Below, one piece after another: positions 12,376 to 23,324 of a DNA stretch of 64,000 nucleotides. Numbering within the stretch: the first letter of the stretch is position 1; the number at the start of each line of letters is the position of its first letter. The position numbers were made by a program, and so were the translations under genes. The notes beneath the pieces were generated by a model, which made no database searches, was not told the DNA's origin, and saw only the letters and a list, made by a program, of their open reading frames with translations. Origin of the DNA: Mastigias papua (taxonomy: Eukaryota; Cnidaria; Scyphozoa; Rhizostomeae; Mastigiidae); contig OZ025282.1 in NCBI GenBank assembly GCA_964019165.1, positions 14,392,229 to 14,456,228 of the forward strand, in the 5' to 3' direction.

Positions 12376-12580
12376 TTAAGACCTGGTTTATATGTCGTGC
12401 CAATGTCGAGCCGTGCCGAAGAAATTTCATCTAGCACGGCAGCGGTGCGACGTTTAAATCAAACAAAAAATTTAACTCGAGCTAAAGTTCTGGCGCGGCA
12501 GCATTTGCCGTGCTGCACGGCACTGGTGCGGCTGTAGCACGGCATTGATTTATACGTCGAGCCTGTGTCGAGCTAGGCGA
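12376..12580. repeat. GC-rich terminal region with repeated GCACGGC/TTTATAYGTCG motifs
   Basis: GGTTTATATGTCGTGCC (about 12,385) recurs as GATTTATACGTCGAGCC (about 12,547), and GCACGGC or its complement occurs at least five times between. It lies directly upstream of the Harbinger Myb gene and contrasts with the AT-rich surroundings. It probably represents the left end and transposase-binding repeats of the transposon. No matching inverted end was found near 15,130-15,300. Confidence 0.5.
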
Positions 12581-12681
12581 ATATAAGGTTTCATTGAGCA
12601 TGCGCTCTAAAGATAATAATTGAGGGCCAAAATATTCGTGCTTTCTTGTTTTCCTTCCATTCTTTCTGTACGATTTCCACC

Positions 12682-13744
12682 ATGAGTCACGATTACAGTG
12701 AGGAAAATGACGAACTTAACCAGCCAAACCAGCCAGATGAAGATGAAGAGGACGACAGTGACAGAGAAGAGGAATGCGTGAAAAGGATAGGCCTATCTGC
12801 AAGAAAGAAGGGAGACAATGAAAAGGGAAGGCCCAAGGTTAGGCCAACGAAAGAGAAAGTTAAAGAGAGACACAAGGTCAAGTGGACTCCGAGAAAGGTA
12901 GCTGATATGGTAGATATCGTTGTGAATAACGAAGACTTTAAAATAAAGTTGATATTCACTAATACTCCCAATGCTACAAACGGTCGAATTTACTAAAAAA
13001 ACAATAAACCGCTTGAAGGAAAGATCAGCAGGTGATCAAGAGTTTCTCTTCTCTTTAAATCAAGTGAAATATAAGTTCAAGAAACTTGTTGCTGAGTGCA
13101 AGAGTGTATCTTTGACTTTAAAGAGTGCTATTTGTATTCAACGTATCAAAGACAAGCATGGCAAATGGTTCAATGACCTCTATCCCATCGTAGAAAAGAG
13201 GGATTCATGTGATGCTACTCAAGTTTGTGAACCATCAGAATTCTCGAAACGCTTGGAGATACAGAGGGAAATGGAAATCCAAGATGAGAGGTCTCCACCA
13301 ATTGCCTCACCATCATCAAATCTGACAGCAGATAATGTGGAGGGAACCATTGCTCAAACAGGGGTTAAGAGGATTTTTGTCCCAACAATAGGTGCAAATA
13401 AATGGAGAAAGATAGACAATGAAATGAAGGAGACAATGCAAGCACTTATATAAGAAAATGACAAGACAAACATGCTAATTAAGTTCATAAAAGAAGAAAA
13501 CGAAAAATCACGTGAACATGAAATCCACTTGTGTCAAATGCTTTTTGGGTCAAATCAGCATTTTCAGTCAAACAATTCCGGTTGTTCATGTGTAAATTAT
13601 GCAGGTTTCCAGCAGCAGCAAACTGATTCACCAACACATTCTCAAGGTAGAAATTTGCCTGGAGATTTACTAACTCTCAGTTTCATCTTGGGGAGCAGGA
13701 CACATTTTATGACTCAAATTATCAAGAACAATGGTAGTGACTGA
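12682..13744 (+). pseudogene. Harbinger Myb/SANT-like accessory protein, broken
   Basis: Start at the ATG at 12,682, in the context TTCCACCATGA. The protein begins with an acidic stretch (EENDELNQPNQPDEDEEDDS), then a basic linker, then the helix-turn-helix (VKWTPRKVADMVDIVV...) which crosses into another frame near 12,970. It continues there with INRLKERSAGDQEFLFSLNQ and VKYKFKKLVAECK, the third helix. A TAA at 13,451-13,453 interrupts the C-terminal coiled-coil-like part (IKEENEKSREHE). In active Harbingers this protein carries the transposase to the nucleus and the DNA ends. One frameshift and one stop make this copy dead. Confidence 0.75.
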
Positions 13745-14251
13745 AGAAACATTTTAAGTTCAAGCATGTATCAAAATATAACTGGAACATCTTTTATTGA
13801 CTTGATAATTTATGTGTTAACTATAATCTTTTTCTTCTGCACATTTGATAGTCTTTTCTGAATTTCACATAGATGATTCTGTAACAAATAACTCCCAGTT
13901 CAAGTATTGTATGAAAAAATCATGGAAGTAGGTTGTGCTTAAAAGAGAGCAGGAGAAAGTTTGGTAATTTGGCTATTGATAGAACAATTAGGGAAATATT
14001 AGGAAAAATAGTTGCTTTTGTATCCTCCATCAATCAATTTCCTACTATGCTAGAAAATCTAACAAGAAAACTAATTATGCCCATAACAAATTTTTTTTTT
14101 CATTTTCAATGATGTAAATAGAACTCACCTAGATGAAATAGGCAGAAGTTTGCTTACATAGGCTTGTACTGTGATAAGCATAGTGTGTAGTATTTTGAAA
14201 GAATTTATCCTAAATCTGGGTAAACAACTTCCCTGATCTAGCAGACACAAT
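13745..14251. other. Non-coding centre between convergent Harbinger genes
   Basis: AT-rich sequence with a T-run at about 14,091-14,100. No coding signal. Confidence 0.5.
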
Positions 14252-15124
14252 TTAGGCACAATATGGGAAAGTGTGTGGTACAATCTTGGTTGTTCTCTCT
14301 TCCCAGAGCCTTTCTTTCAGGGCATTACGAATATGAGAAGCTCTATCATTCCTGCTATTTAAGCTTGCACATCCTCTCATTATCAATATATCTCTTACAT
14401 CTTGCCTATCGCGCCTCTGGCTTTCCTCAGTACTCAAAGATAGGTCCCAAGATCTTGGCATTGTATTTCCCCATTGCATGCAAATATTGTGCAATACAAC
14501 ACGAGAGAGAGAGCAGCTCCTGACAACTTCATGTTTTGGAGTAACATTTTCTATGCAGCACACGCCATCTCCCTTTGAGCATTCCAAATGCTGCTTCCGC
14601 AACCATTCTGGCTCTGCCTAGCCTATAGTTAAAGTTCCTCTTCTCTTTGGTGAGCACTGCATTTGAGAAAGGTGTCTGTAAGCAGGGCAGAAATGGAAAA
14701 TTACCATCACCCAAAATAAGAGGGCCAACTTCATCATCTCCTATTGTGGTTGTAAATGAATTTATTGACCTTGCCCCTCAATTTCTGTAAACAATCTTGT
14801 CCCCTGCAATATTGTTGAATCATAAGTGTTTCCAGTCCAACCTGAGCTTGATCATATGAATCTGTATTTAGCATCCACCAGTGCCATAACAACAATTGAA
14901 TAAACAGTTTTGAAGTTGTGATGCTCTATTGGTGCTTATGGACCGCAAGGTGGGCACTTTATTGGAACATGGCAGCCATCAAGTGCTGCAAAGGCATTTG
15001 AGAATTGCCACTCCTGTTCCATATCCAAAATCTTCTCAAGCATTGCTTGTTCATCAGCTGGAAACAGGTCTTCTACGCTATCTTTCCATAAGTTATTTAT
15101 GATTGCATTTGAAACCTCTAGCAC
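14252..15124 (-). pseudogene. Harbinger DDE transposase, broken
   Basis: Reading down from 15,124: FAALDGCHVPIKCPP carries the first catalytic Asp, then VVMALVDAKYRF the second, then SGWTGNTYDSTILQGTRLF. FNYRLGRARMVAEAAFGMLK followed by GRWRVL carries the Glu region (usually VEGAFG). After a frameshift the C-terminus continues with RVVLHNICMQWG. At least two frameshifts and several stops interrupt the frame, and its N-terminal third is missing beyond 15,124. The signature residues still identify the DDE_Tnp_4 (HARBI1-like) nuclease fold. Confidence 0.85.
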
Positions 15125-15130
15125 AATCAG

Positions 15131-15360
15131 ACATACTGTTGTGTACTACATACTACTGTAGTCTTTACTACATCTATTGTGTGCTTTGCACTTGCTCTAT
15201 CCTCAGGGGTAGAGCTCCTATTTTTCTTTCTACTTCTATTCTTCTTTTGTTCTCTTCTTCTTAGTGCCATTTTTACGCCTCCAGTTAGATGGTGTGAAGT
15301 TCGCTAATTATTTTTCTAAGGTATTGTTTCTATTTATGTGTTTCCATTGTACTTATTCAA
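15131..15360. other. Unassigned stretch right of Harbinger
   Basis: Pyrimidine-rich (CTTCTTCTT-type) sequence near 15,220-15,270; no right terminal repeat seen. Confidence 0.4.
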
Positions 15361-15500
15361 TTTTGGTTATGTATATATGTGCGCTCTGTAAAGTAAAGGT
15401 AAAGATTTTTCTGATGAAGCTATGCGCGAAACGTTAAACAGTTGTTTTTATTATGAGAGTCTATATAAATTTTTAAAAACTTTTAGTGGAAAGGCTGTTG

Positions 15501-15503
<3 letters not shown>
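15361..15503 (+). mobile_element. Solitary Penelope-type 3' end
   Basis: CTGATGAAGCTATGCGCGAAAC at 15,411-15,432 is the CTGATGA...GAAAC signature seen at the 3' ends of the other Penelope-type fragments here. It is followed by an AT-rich trailer that ends exactly at a (TA)n tract. Only the 3' end is present. Helix I and III pairing is not convincing, so this is hammerhead-like only in its core. Confidence 0.45.

Positions 15504-15591
<88 letters not shown>
15504..15591. repeat. (TA)n microsatellite
   Basis: About 43 TA units following the solitary Penelope-type 3' end. Confidence 0.97.
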
Positions 15592-15594
<3 letters not shown>

Positions 15595-15655
15595 GAACCC
15601 TACAAAAGTTTTAGACTATATAAATAGCACAGTTTGATACGTTCAGAGCCAATAT

Positions 15656-15960
15656 GAGGAAATTGACGAGCAGATACTAAAAAGTGCAGTGATATATCAA
15701 TATCTTTATTTTAATGAGTTTCAAGATAATAAATCAATTGGTGACAGTCTTGTAGAGCAACATAATGAGTTTGGTTTAATAGGTCGTGGAAATGGTTGTT
15801 GTACAAGTATACTTGACAAAATATTTGGAAAACTTAAGTGCTGTCACCTACAACGCGCATTTCATGACGCATACGGTTATTTTTAGTCAAATTATAAAAG
15901 AGATAGAGGTTATTGATATGTATTGAAAAAATCTCCTGATTATTTAAAGAATAAATAGTA
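15656..15960 (+). pseudogene. Unrecognised small frame, possibly virus-derived
   Basis: The frame from 15,689 to a TAG at 15,884-15,886 reads FGLIGRGNGCCTSILDKIFG and KLKCCHLQRAFHDAYGYF, and continues past the stop with NYKRDRGY and KKSPDYLK. The two Cys pairs and the HDAYG segment suggest a compact Cys-rich domain. I considered a viral phospholipase A2, but the spacing does not fit HDxxY. I do not recognise the family. It sits between Polinton-like genes (to the left, past the Harbinger) and the zinc-ribbon fragment to the right, so it may belong to the same element. Confidence 0.35.
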
Positions 15961-16039
15961 TTGCTGGATTTATATGGAGTATTATAAATAGTAACAATTT
16001 TTAAAATCATTTGTTAATTATTAATTGGATTTTATTTCC

Positions 16040-16600
16040 TATTAGAAATTCCAGTTTTTTCCCAATATTGTTCATATTTTTACTGTATTCTTAGAATTTG
16101 ATATAAAAATATTTTTAGCATTTTTTAGCATATTAGATATCTTCTTAAACAAAAAATCAAGATTTATCATTCTCTTCCTATTTTGATGGATATCTGGTAG
16201 TATTTTATCAATCTCAGTAAAATTTCAAATTTATTTTTCTCTATCATTACATGAAATATAATAATTATTCTCATTAATCAAAAGATCAATTTTGTTATTT
16301 AGATGATAGTTCCCATGATATACCGATTGTTTATTAATACTATATTTCTCAACATGAAAATCAATGTATTTAGTTGCATAATCGTATCCATGGAACACAC
16401 CACAATTGTTACCAATATGTCCTCAATTATAATCTTTTATCATTTCTTGATTATTACAATATGTCTCTTCCTTTACCATTCGTTTTCCATATACTAGATT
16501 ACAAAATGGACATTCAATATATCCTTCTTCAATTAAATGGTAATGTATGTTATTATCACAATGCATATATTATACCATTAGATATTTTGTTTAAGTAACA
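16040..16600 (-). pseudogene. Degenerate zinc-ribbon protein, late-transcription-factor-like
   Basis: Minus-strand translation from about 16,580 gives HLIEEGYIECPFCNLVYGKR, then YCNNQEMIKDYN, then NCGVFHGYDYATKYIDFH, KQSVYHGNYHLNN, and after stops IDKILPDIHQNRKRMINLDF. The CPFC...NCGVFHGY pattern resembles a TFIIB-type zinc ribbon with one Cys lost, and the KRMINLDFLFKK stretch resembles the C-terminal half of the VLTF3-like late transcription factors of large DNA viruses and some Polinton-like elements. The family name comes from memory of the pattern and is tentative. Three or more stops: nonfunctional. Confidence 0.4.
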
Positions 16601-17438
16601 AAACCGTGAAAGCACAGCTGTGAAGCCATGTCTTTATATAATCAACGGATGGAATCAAGACGAGAAACCAACCCAAATTATGTGAAAAAGTAAACGGAAA
16701 ACGGAAATATTTGCTATAAATCAGAAAATTGAAATTTTGATAAAAATCCGAAAAATGGAAATATTTCGTTAATCAGAAAATTAGTTTTCTCTTGCGAGAC
16801 AATGAGTGTGAGAAATCGTTGTGACAGCACAAGTAGTCCTGTGTGCTTGGAGTTCTTCAGACACAATTTAAAAATTTGTTTATTTAACTAAAAACAACCG
16901 AAGGCGTCGTATTAGCACAAGAAAGGGGACAATTTAATATTGATAGGGAGGATATTTCGTCCATTTATAGTAGACCAGGTTGAATGCAAGGCAGGGTCCT
17001 CCCTAAGGGTAAATTTGTGAAACCAAGTGGAATTGGCCAATTTTAGGGTGCTGAGATCGAAAAAGATTGGTATTCGTGAGATGGAGTTGGGGCTTTCAGT
17101 TTCATTTTCACAGTTTAAAATCTCGTTTTGGTGAAAGCAATCCGAGAGTTATTTAAACAAACTGCAGGGAGGACTTTGGCGAATAAAGATGACTTGCATG
17201 ATTCTGTACTGCTAAGTAGAAAAAGTTCTGCCATCCTGCCACTGGGTGTTGGATGCAGCCTCTTCTACATAGTTGGACATAATATTCTTTGATAAAAGAA
17301 AATTTATAAAATTTGATCTTTATATTGGAACCAATCCAACAAATTTATATTAATTCATGATGAATCGAGCGATGCATTAGATGAAATAGCCATGAAACAT
17401 GATGTATGCAATTGTGCTAACGTGCGATTTAATTTATT
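16601..17438. other. Unassigned non-coding stretch
   Basis: AT-rich, no domain, repeat or RNA recognised. Confidence 0.5.
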
Positions 17439-17704
17439 AAACATGTTTCGATTGCTTCGACAAGCATCTTCAGTTACAGATTAGGCATATTACATAGTGC
17501 AAGTATTATCACTTGGAAACTATAGTATTATCAAAGGATATATTATAATCCTGATGTTAAGCACCTGACACATTCTATCTCAATGGGATAGTTTTTGTTG
17601 TAAGACCCATAGGGAGTAATCACTTGTCTTTATCTCGTTTGCACCATGTAATACTCGTATTCTGTAACTGAAGATGGTTGTCGAAGCAATCGAAACATGT
17701 TTTA
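17439..17704. repeat. Inverted repeat of Penelope-terminal hammerhead-like motifs
   Basis: Arms of about 42 bp (17,439-17,480 and 17,661-17,704) are reverse complements with one mismatch and one extra base, separated by 180 bp. Each arm reads CTGAAGATG...GAAACATGT outward from the centre. The sequence resembles the 3' ends of the Penelope-type fragments elsewhere in the window. Confidence 0.85.

Positions 17705-17707
<3 letters not shown>
17659..17707 (+). ncRNA. Hammerhead-like motif, right arm of inverted repeat
   Basis: Helix I pairs TGTAA with TTACA. The core is CTGAAGA. Helix II is GGTTG/CAATC with one unpaired T before it, then GAAAC. A minimal helix III (CA/TG type) leads to GTT at the expected cleavage point. 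The extra T makes function doubtful. The left arm on the other strand has the same core but weaker helix I. Confidence 0.45.
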
Positions 17708-18329
<622 letters not shown>

Positions 18330-18359
18330 AAAAACCAAAGAAATGACTCTGATTCCGTG

Positions 18360-18433
18360 ATAGCCAAATTTTTCTTGCGACTAGTTTCACCCGTTCAAGC
18401 GGGCTCGTCAGGCTACAGTAACTACTTTGCTAT
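18360..18433 (-). ncRNA. Hammerhead ribozyme candidate of Penelope-like element
   Basis: On the minus strand: core CTGACGA (18,411-18,405); helix II GCCCG/CGGGT (five pairs, first one G-U) around a 6-nt loop; GAAA; minimal helix III in GAAACTAGTC with C at 18,379 as cleavage base. Helix I has GC/GC next to the core, an internal loop, and ATAGC (18,433-18,429) paired with GCTAT (18,364-18,360). All core bases are canonical. Minimal helix III is characteristic of Penelope-type hammerheads. Confidence 0.75.
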
Positions 18434-18545
18434 TTCTAGCGTCCTTTTATACGTTTTTTTAAATAATGTGACGCATGTATACAATGCGCATAATGTAATT
18501 TTACATTGAACTACATTGACTAATGCTACGTATTGATTAAATATT

Positions 18546-21143
18546 TCACAATGAGGTTGTATGGGTCTCTTGATATCGGTTTAAGAGTTGTTTATAGTTT
18601 TGTATAAAATATTCTTCCATTTCTTTCCGAAATACCTCATCTTCGCATTGTAATTTGTAAAGGGGGCAAATCTTGAACATTGGGATTTTATCTTTTGCAC
18701 AATGATAAATATGGTTGCTTGCAAAAAGTTTTCGGTTATTTTTAAGTAAAATTTGATTTCTATGGACAGCTGCCCTATGTCTTAGCGAATCACCTGATTC
18801 TCCGATGTAGTTCTCATTGCATCCATTGCAAATTATAACATAGATAAAATCTCTGACTCCACTGTCCATATTTGTCTTGATGTTGAACATTGTCTTATTA
18901 TTTTTGGATCCTAGTTCTACTTGGTTACCAACAAGTATTTCCTTGCACGTGTGGAAACGGGGGTCTTTACATTGCGTTACTTTATTGTTGTCATTTTTTG
19001 AGGTGCTTTCAAATTTTGCTCTAGTAAGGATTCTTTTCAAGTTTGGTGGTTGACGTTTGCTTGGGGTTAGTTTAATATTTTTCATTGCCTCATTCAGTCT
19101 AGTACTGGTTTTTAAAATTGGTAATGACTCCTTGATGATTGAAAACATATTTGGATTTCTGGGGCTGTTCGTTGATACGAAAGTAAGGAAGTTTTCTGTG
19201 TTTTCTTTTTCTATGTTTGAGCATAGTGTTTGTTGCGGAATGTTTTTGGCTTTTTCTATGACTTTTTTGATCAAATTAATTGGGTATTCTAGAAGGAGTA
19301 ACGTCTCCTGTAGTTCTCCTAATCTTTTTCTAGTGTTCTTATTTCATCAATGATTGTACATAGCCTCCTTGCTAAGTTAAATTGGATATTTAAAAGTGTA
19401 TGCTTTGGGTGACACGATTTAAAATGTACATAATTACGTGTGTCAGTTGGTTTTAAGTATATGTCCGTTATAATTTTATCCTGGGCTACTAAAAGCTGAA
19501 TGTCAAGAAAATTCATCCTACTTGAATTTGCTTCCATTGTAAATTTGATATTTGGATGTAGGTCATTTAACATATTATGGAATTCATTCTCATTTCAAAC
19601 GTTAGCATCCCAATATATAAAGCAATCATCTAAATATCTTAGCCATTCTTTTTCAAGTTTTGTTCTGTTTGCTAATCCAATTTTTTCTTCAAATGTTTCA
19701 TAGAGTCTTGTTTCTAAAAATGCTATTGCCAGAGTTGCATAAATTGGGGCACATTTTTTGCCCATAGCTGTCCCCTGAATTTGAATATATTTTTGGTTGT
19801 CAAATTTGAAGGTGTTGTGTTCTAGAATAATTTTGAGACTCGTTAGGATGAAGTTATTGCTAATATTTCTTGTCTTTATATCAGGTTATTTTTCAAGCCA
19901 GTACTGTATCGCCTCCTGGCCTAAGTTATTATCGATATTGGTATACATACTTGATGTATCAAAGGTCAAGAATCTATGTCTTTTGTCAGCTCTTCGCGGC
20001 ATTTTAGTTAGGAAATCAATATCATCTCTAAGATAGCTTTTAACTTTTTAAAGGTAAGGTCTTAGCAATTTATCAATGAAGTCACTTAGTCTGCTTGTAA
20101 CGCATTGTGGTCCCGCTATTATTGGTCTCGTTGTTAGGCTTGGTGGTGAATCTATTGTTATGCATTCATTTGGTTCGAGCGCTATTTTATCTATTATTTC
20201 CTTACATTTATGTACTTTGGGTAATCCATAAGTATTGCTTGGTTTATGATCAAAATTTATTAGGTGGTCTTTTTCTTTTGATGTCAGATCTTGCTGAAAA
20301 TTTTTTGTAAGGCTTTTAATTGTGTTCATTGTCTCTTTTTCAATATTCTCATTATTTATCGATCTGTAGGTATTTTTATCGCTTAACAGTAGAAGTATTT
20401 TAGTTTTGTAATATTCTTTGTCCATAATTACGCATGCACCTCCTTTGTCCCCTTCTTTGATTATTAAGTTTTCGTTTTGTTTCAGTTGTGTAACAGCTGA
20501 TAATTCATCTTTCTTGAGATTATTTATCACTCTTTTTGTATTTTGAGTTGCTTTTTCAAGTGGGTATTTTGTTAGGAAGTCTATATATTTGTCTAAAAAT
20601 ACGTCCCTATGCGCTGGGGGATTGAATTTACTTGCATTTCTTACTAAACCTGGGTCCTGCCCATTGTTAATAGTGGAGTTTATTTTGTCTGCTGAAGATT
20701 CAATCAATCGCAGTTTTCTACAGAATTTTTTAACATTACGTTTTAGTTCTGTGTGATTACTCCGCGGTGTGGGAGTAAACTTCAGTCCAAATTTTAACAA
20801 GACAGATTTTGCTTTGTCTTCGATAGCTCTTTCTGTTAGTATAAGAACTTTCGGTTTAATTGTATTACGACTTACTGCTAGGGGTTTGTTCCTCGATCCC
20901 GTCCTCGGGACAAAAAACAACCGGCTTCGTTTCTTTTTGCTCTAGGACTTTGTTCTTCTTCTCTTGTATTTCTGAGTCGTCTGTTATCTTGCCAGAAGTC
21001 GCTGTCGATGTTACGATTTGATCTGGATTGCTGTTGCTGTCGTCAGAAGCGGTTGGATCTATTACTTGGAAATTCGTGGTTGAAGTATTCGGGGCTAGTA
21101 CTTCCTTCGTTGCTTCTATAATTGTTTTGCTTTTCCTTGGCAT
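18546..21143 (-). pseudogene. Penelope-like polyprotein: RT plus GIY-YIG endonuclease
   Basis: N-terminal part (about 21,143-20,865) is low-complexity; the main frame starts near 20,920 after a frameshift. Domains in order: LIIKEGDKGGACVIMDKEYY, YGLPKVHK, RPIIAGPQCVTSRLSDFIDK, FDTSSMYTNI (motif A), TAMGKKCAPIYA (B), WLRYLDDCF (C, both Asp present), MNFLDIQLL, YLKPTDTRNYVHFKSCHPKH, a Cys/His stretch (CKDPRFHTCKEI), then DFIYVIICNGCNENYIGESG and DSLRHRAAVHRNQI with the catalytic Tyr and Arg, and EEYFIQNYKQLLN with Glu. Lesions: TAA at 20,048 and 19,886, TGA at 19,595, a 1-nt loss near 19,320 and a frameshift near 20,900. It copies RNA into DNA at endonuclease nicks; this copy needs five repairs to read through. 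Confidence 0.88.
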
Positions 21144-21437
21144 AATTTTGGTTCATGGTTTGTTCGAGTTCTACTTTAAGGAGCCATTCTTCCTTTTCTT
21201 TCCAAATTCCCTTAGACTTTTCTTCTTGCTCTCGGCATTCTTTCTTCCATAGTTCAATGAGTGTTGCATTTGAAATCTCTTCCTTGGATTTGCTTCGATT
21301 TCGGATATCATTGTCTCATCTATTGCTTCATATTTGGATTGGAAATTTGTTATTCGTAGTTTCATCATCTCCACATCGCATTTCATGGAATTCTTTGCAT
21401 ATCTCATTCTGATTTCTTTTTGTTCTTCTGGTTCGCC
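21144..21437 (-). pseudogene. N-terminal coiled-coil-like remnant of the Penelope-like element
   Basis: Charged, helix-favouring frame (21,407-21,171) rich in Lys, Glu and Arg (for example FQSKYEAIDETMISEIEAN) ending before the main polyprotein. It reaches the (TA)n tract at 21,440 without a start codon that I can defend, consistent with 5' truncation there. Confidence 0.45.
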
Positions 21438-21439
21438 TT

Positions 21440-21440
21440 C

Positions 21441-21510
<70 letters not shown>
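21440..21510. repeat. (TA)n microsatellite, interrupted
   Basis: TA tract with two TATTTATA interruptions, between the 5' edges of a Penelope-like element (minus) and a non-LTR element (plus). Confidence 0.95.
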
Positions 21511-21514
<4 letters not shown>

Positions 21515-23302
21515 AGCTCGTCAATGACAAACAACCATCAATGAGGAATTTTGTAAATTCTTCTCCTCCATTGCCTTAAAACTGAAGGAGATAGAATTGC
21601 CATTAACAAATTTTGCATGGAAAGTCGGTAAACTTTGTATGAATAAGACCCCACGTTTCCGGTTTCAGACAGTGACTGAACAAGACATCCTAAAACAACT
21701 AAGAAAGCTTAATAGAATATGTGCAACCGGTGTGGATAACATACCAACCTGCTACATAAAAGATACAGCATATGTTATCGGAAAACCTATTACATTCATA
21801 ATAAATCTTTCTTTGAAAACAGGAATGTTTCCAAATGAATTAAAAATGGCCCGCATAACACCGGTATACAAATCAGGCGCAAAAGACAGTTTTGATAATT
21901 TTCGTCCTATCAGTATTCTACCGGCTTTGTCAAAAATCTTTGAAAAGTGTGTACATAAACAACTCATGGACCATTTTGAAAACAACCATCTAATATCGGA
22001 AAGGCAGTTTGGATTCCGCCAGAACCGCTCCACTGCACAGGCAACTACACTCTTTACAGATCAAATAAGAACAAATATGGATAAAGGACAACTAACGGGT
22101 GCAGTTTTTATTGACATGAGCAAAGCGTTCGATACCATCTCTCACGCCTCCATTATCAATTAGCTCTCTTCATATGGTATCTCAGGAGCTGAGTATCAGT
22201 GGCTAACTAGTTACCTTTTTGGTAGAAAACAGCAAGTATCATTCCTAGGCACGACATCAGGCCTATATCCAACATACTGTGGTGTACCACAAGGATCCAT
22301 ATTAGGGCCTCTTTTATTCCTCCTGCACTTCAACAATGCAGTAGAAACTCTCTTGCATTGCGGTATAGTAATGTATGCTGACGACACGGTCATTTTTTGT
22401 GCTGACAAAAATATTGATATAATTCAAACACGCGTCGAGGAGGATTTCAGCTCACTGACTAACTGGCTTGCGGAAGATGAGCTTATAATCAACTATACGA
22501 AATGTAAAACTGAGGTGATGATGTTCGGATAAAGCCAACGACTAAACAAAGTGGATAATAGCACATTACAACTGTACCACAATTCTACTCCTATCGTAGC
22601 CACACAAAACTATAAATACATGGGACTGACATTAACCGCATCTCTCAATATGTCCCAACATTTAGCTGCAATAATCAAAAAGGCGTCTTCGAGAGCATAT
22701 CTCTTGAGAAAAATGCGAAATTTCATGGATGCCAAAACAACCAATCTGATATATCAGGCCATGAATGTCCCTATTCTTACTTATGGGTCACTGTCACTCT
22801 ATGGTTCAACTCCACCCAATATAAAGAGCAAAATCGAAAAAATTGAGGATAGAGCCCAATTGATAATTGGGAATAGCGAAACAATACCAAAAACTGAATC
22901 CATCAAAAAGAAGCAACTATGCACCTTCGTACACAAGTGCCCACAAAATGAAGATATTTGTAATGAATTTAAGGAGTACTACGAAAACAACCACAAATGC
23001 AGGATGCAATAGAATGAAATTTGAAATTCCTAATATAAAGTTGGAAGTAGCGCGGGAATCACCCTATTACCAAGGAGCTATAGTTTTTAACGAATTTCCC
23101 GAAAACACAAAGAAAGAAACTGACTTTAGAACTTTTGAAAAGCAATTAAATTAGTATTTTAACACTTACTTATGACGTATGGCACATAGATTTATTTTCC
23201 TTCTTCTTTGATTTATTTAACAGGACTTCTGTGATAACAGTATATATATTTTCATAGTGTAAATATGATCTGACTGTAGAAAAATCCTGTATAAAGATTC
23301 GT
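21511..23302 (+). mobile_element. Non-LTR retrotransposon (CR1/Rex1-like), 5'-truncated
   Basis: Starts at the (TA)n tract inside the linker before the RT and ends at a (TAA)n tract, 3' UTR about 150 bp. The endonuclease is missing. Confidence 0.8.
21597..23155 (+). pseudogene. Reverse transcriptase of non-LTR element, three stops
   Basis: Begins inside the linker (no authentic start). Motifs: ARITPVYKSGAKDSFDNFRP, ERQFGFRQNRSTAQA, GAVFIDMSKAFDTISH (A), GVPQGSILGPLLFLLHFN (B), IVMYADDTVIFCAD (C, catalytic YADD kept), INYTKCKTEVMMFG, then the thumb with NYKYMGLTLTASLNM and YLLRKMRNFMDAKT. In-frame TAG at 22,161-22,163, TAA at about 22,530 and TAG at 23,010-23,012 interrupt an otherwise continuous protein. 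It differs from the family at 1,870-3,705 (C-terminal half unlike) and from the L2/CR1-like copies at 56,850-61,430. Confidence 0.85.
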
Positions 23303-23324
23303 TAATAATAATAATAATAATAAT
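23303..23324. repeat. (TAA)7 tract
   Basis: Junction between the plus-strand non-LTR element and the 3' end of M1 on the minus strand. Confidence 0.95.

Larger units (their letters stand above)
12376..15130. mobile_element. PIF/Harbinger-type DNA transposon, decayed
   Basis: It contains the two genes typical of this superfamily in a convergent arrangement: a Myb/SANT-like protein on the plus strand (12,682-13,744) and a DDE transposase on the minus strand (14,252-15,124). The GC-rich left end is visible; the right end is not. All reading frames are broken. Confidence 0.75.

Noticed and set aside
12693..12971. Ser/Leu-rich minus-strand frame opposite the Harbinger Myb gene
   Set aside because: It is the complement of the acidic and basic stretches of the real gene.
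15689..15886. Viral phospholipase A2 domain
   Set aside because: HDAYG does not match the HDxxY or HDxCY active-site spacing and no Ca-binding loop is visible.
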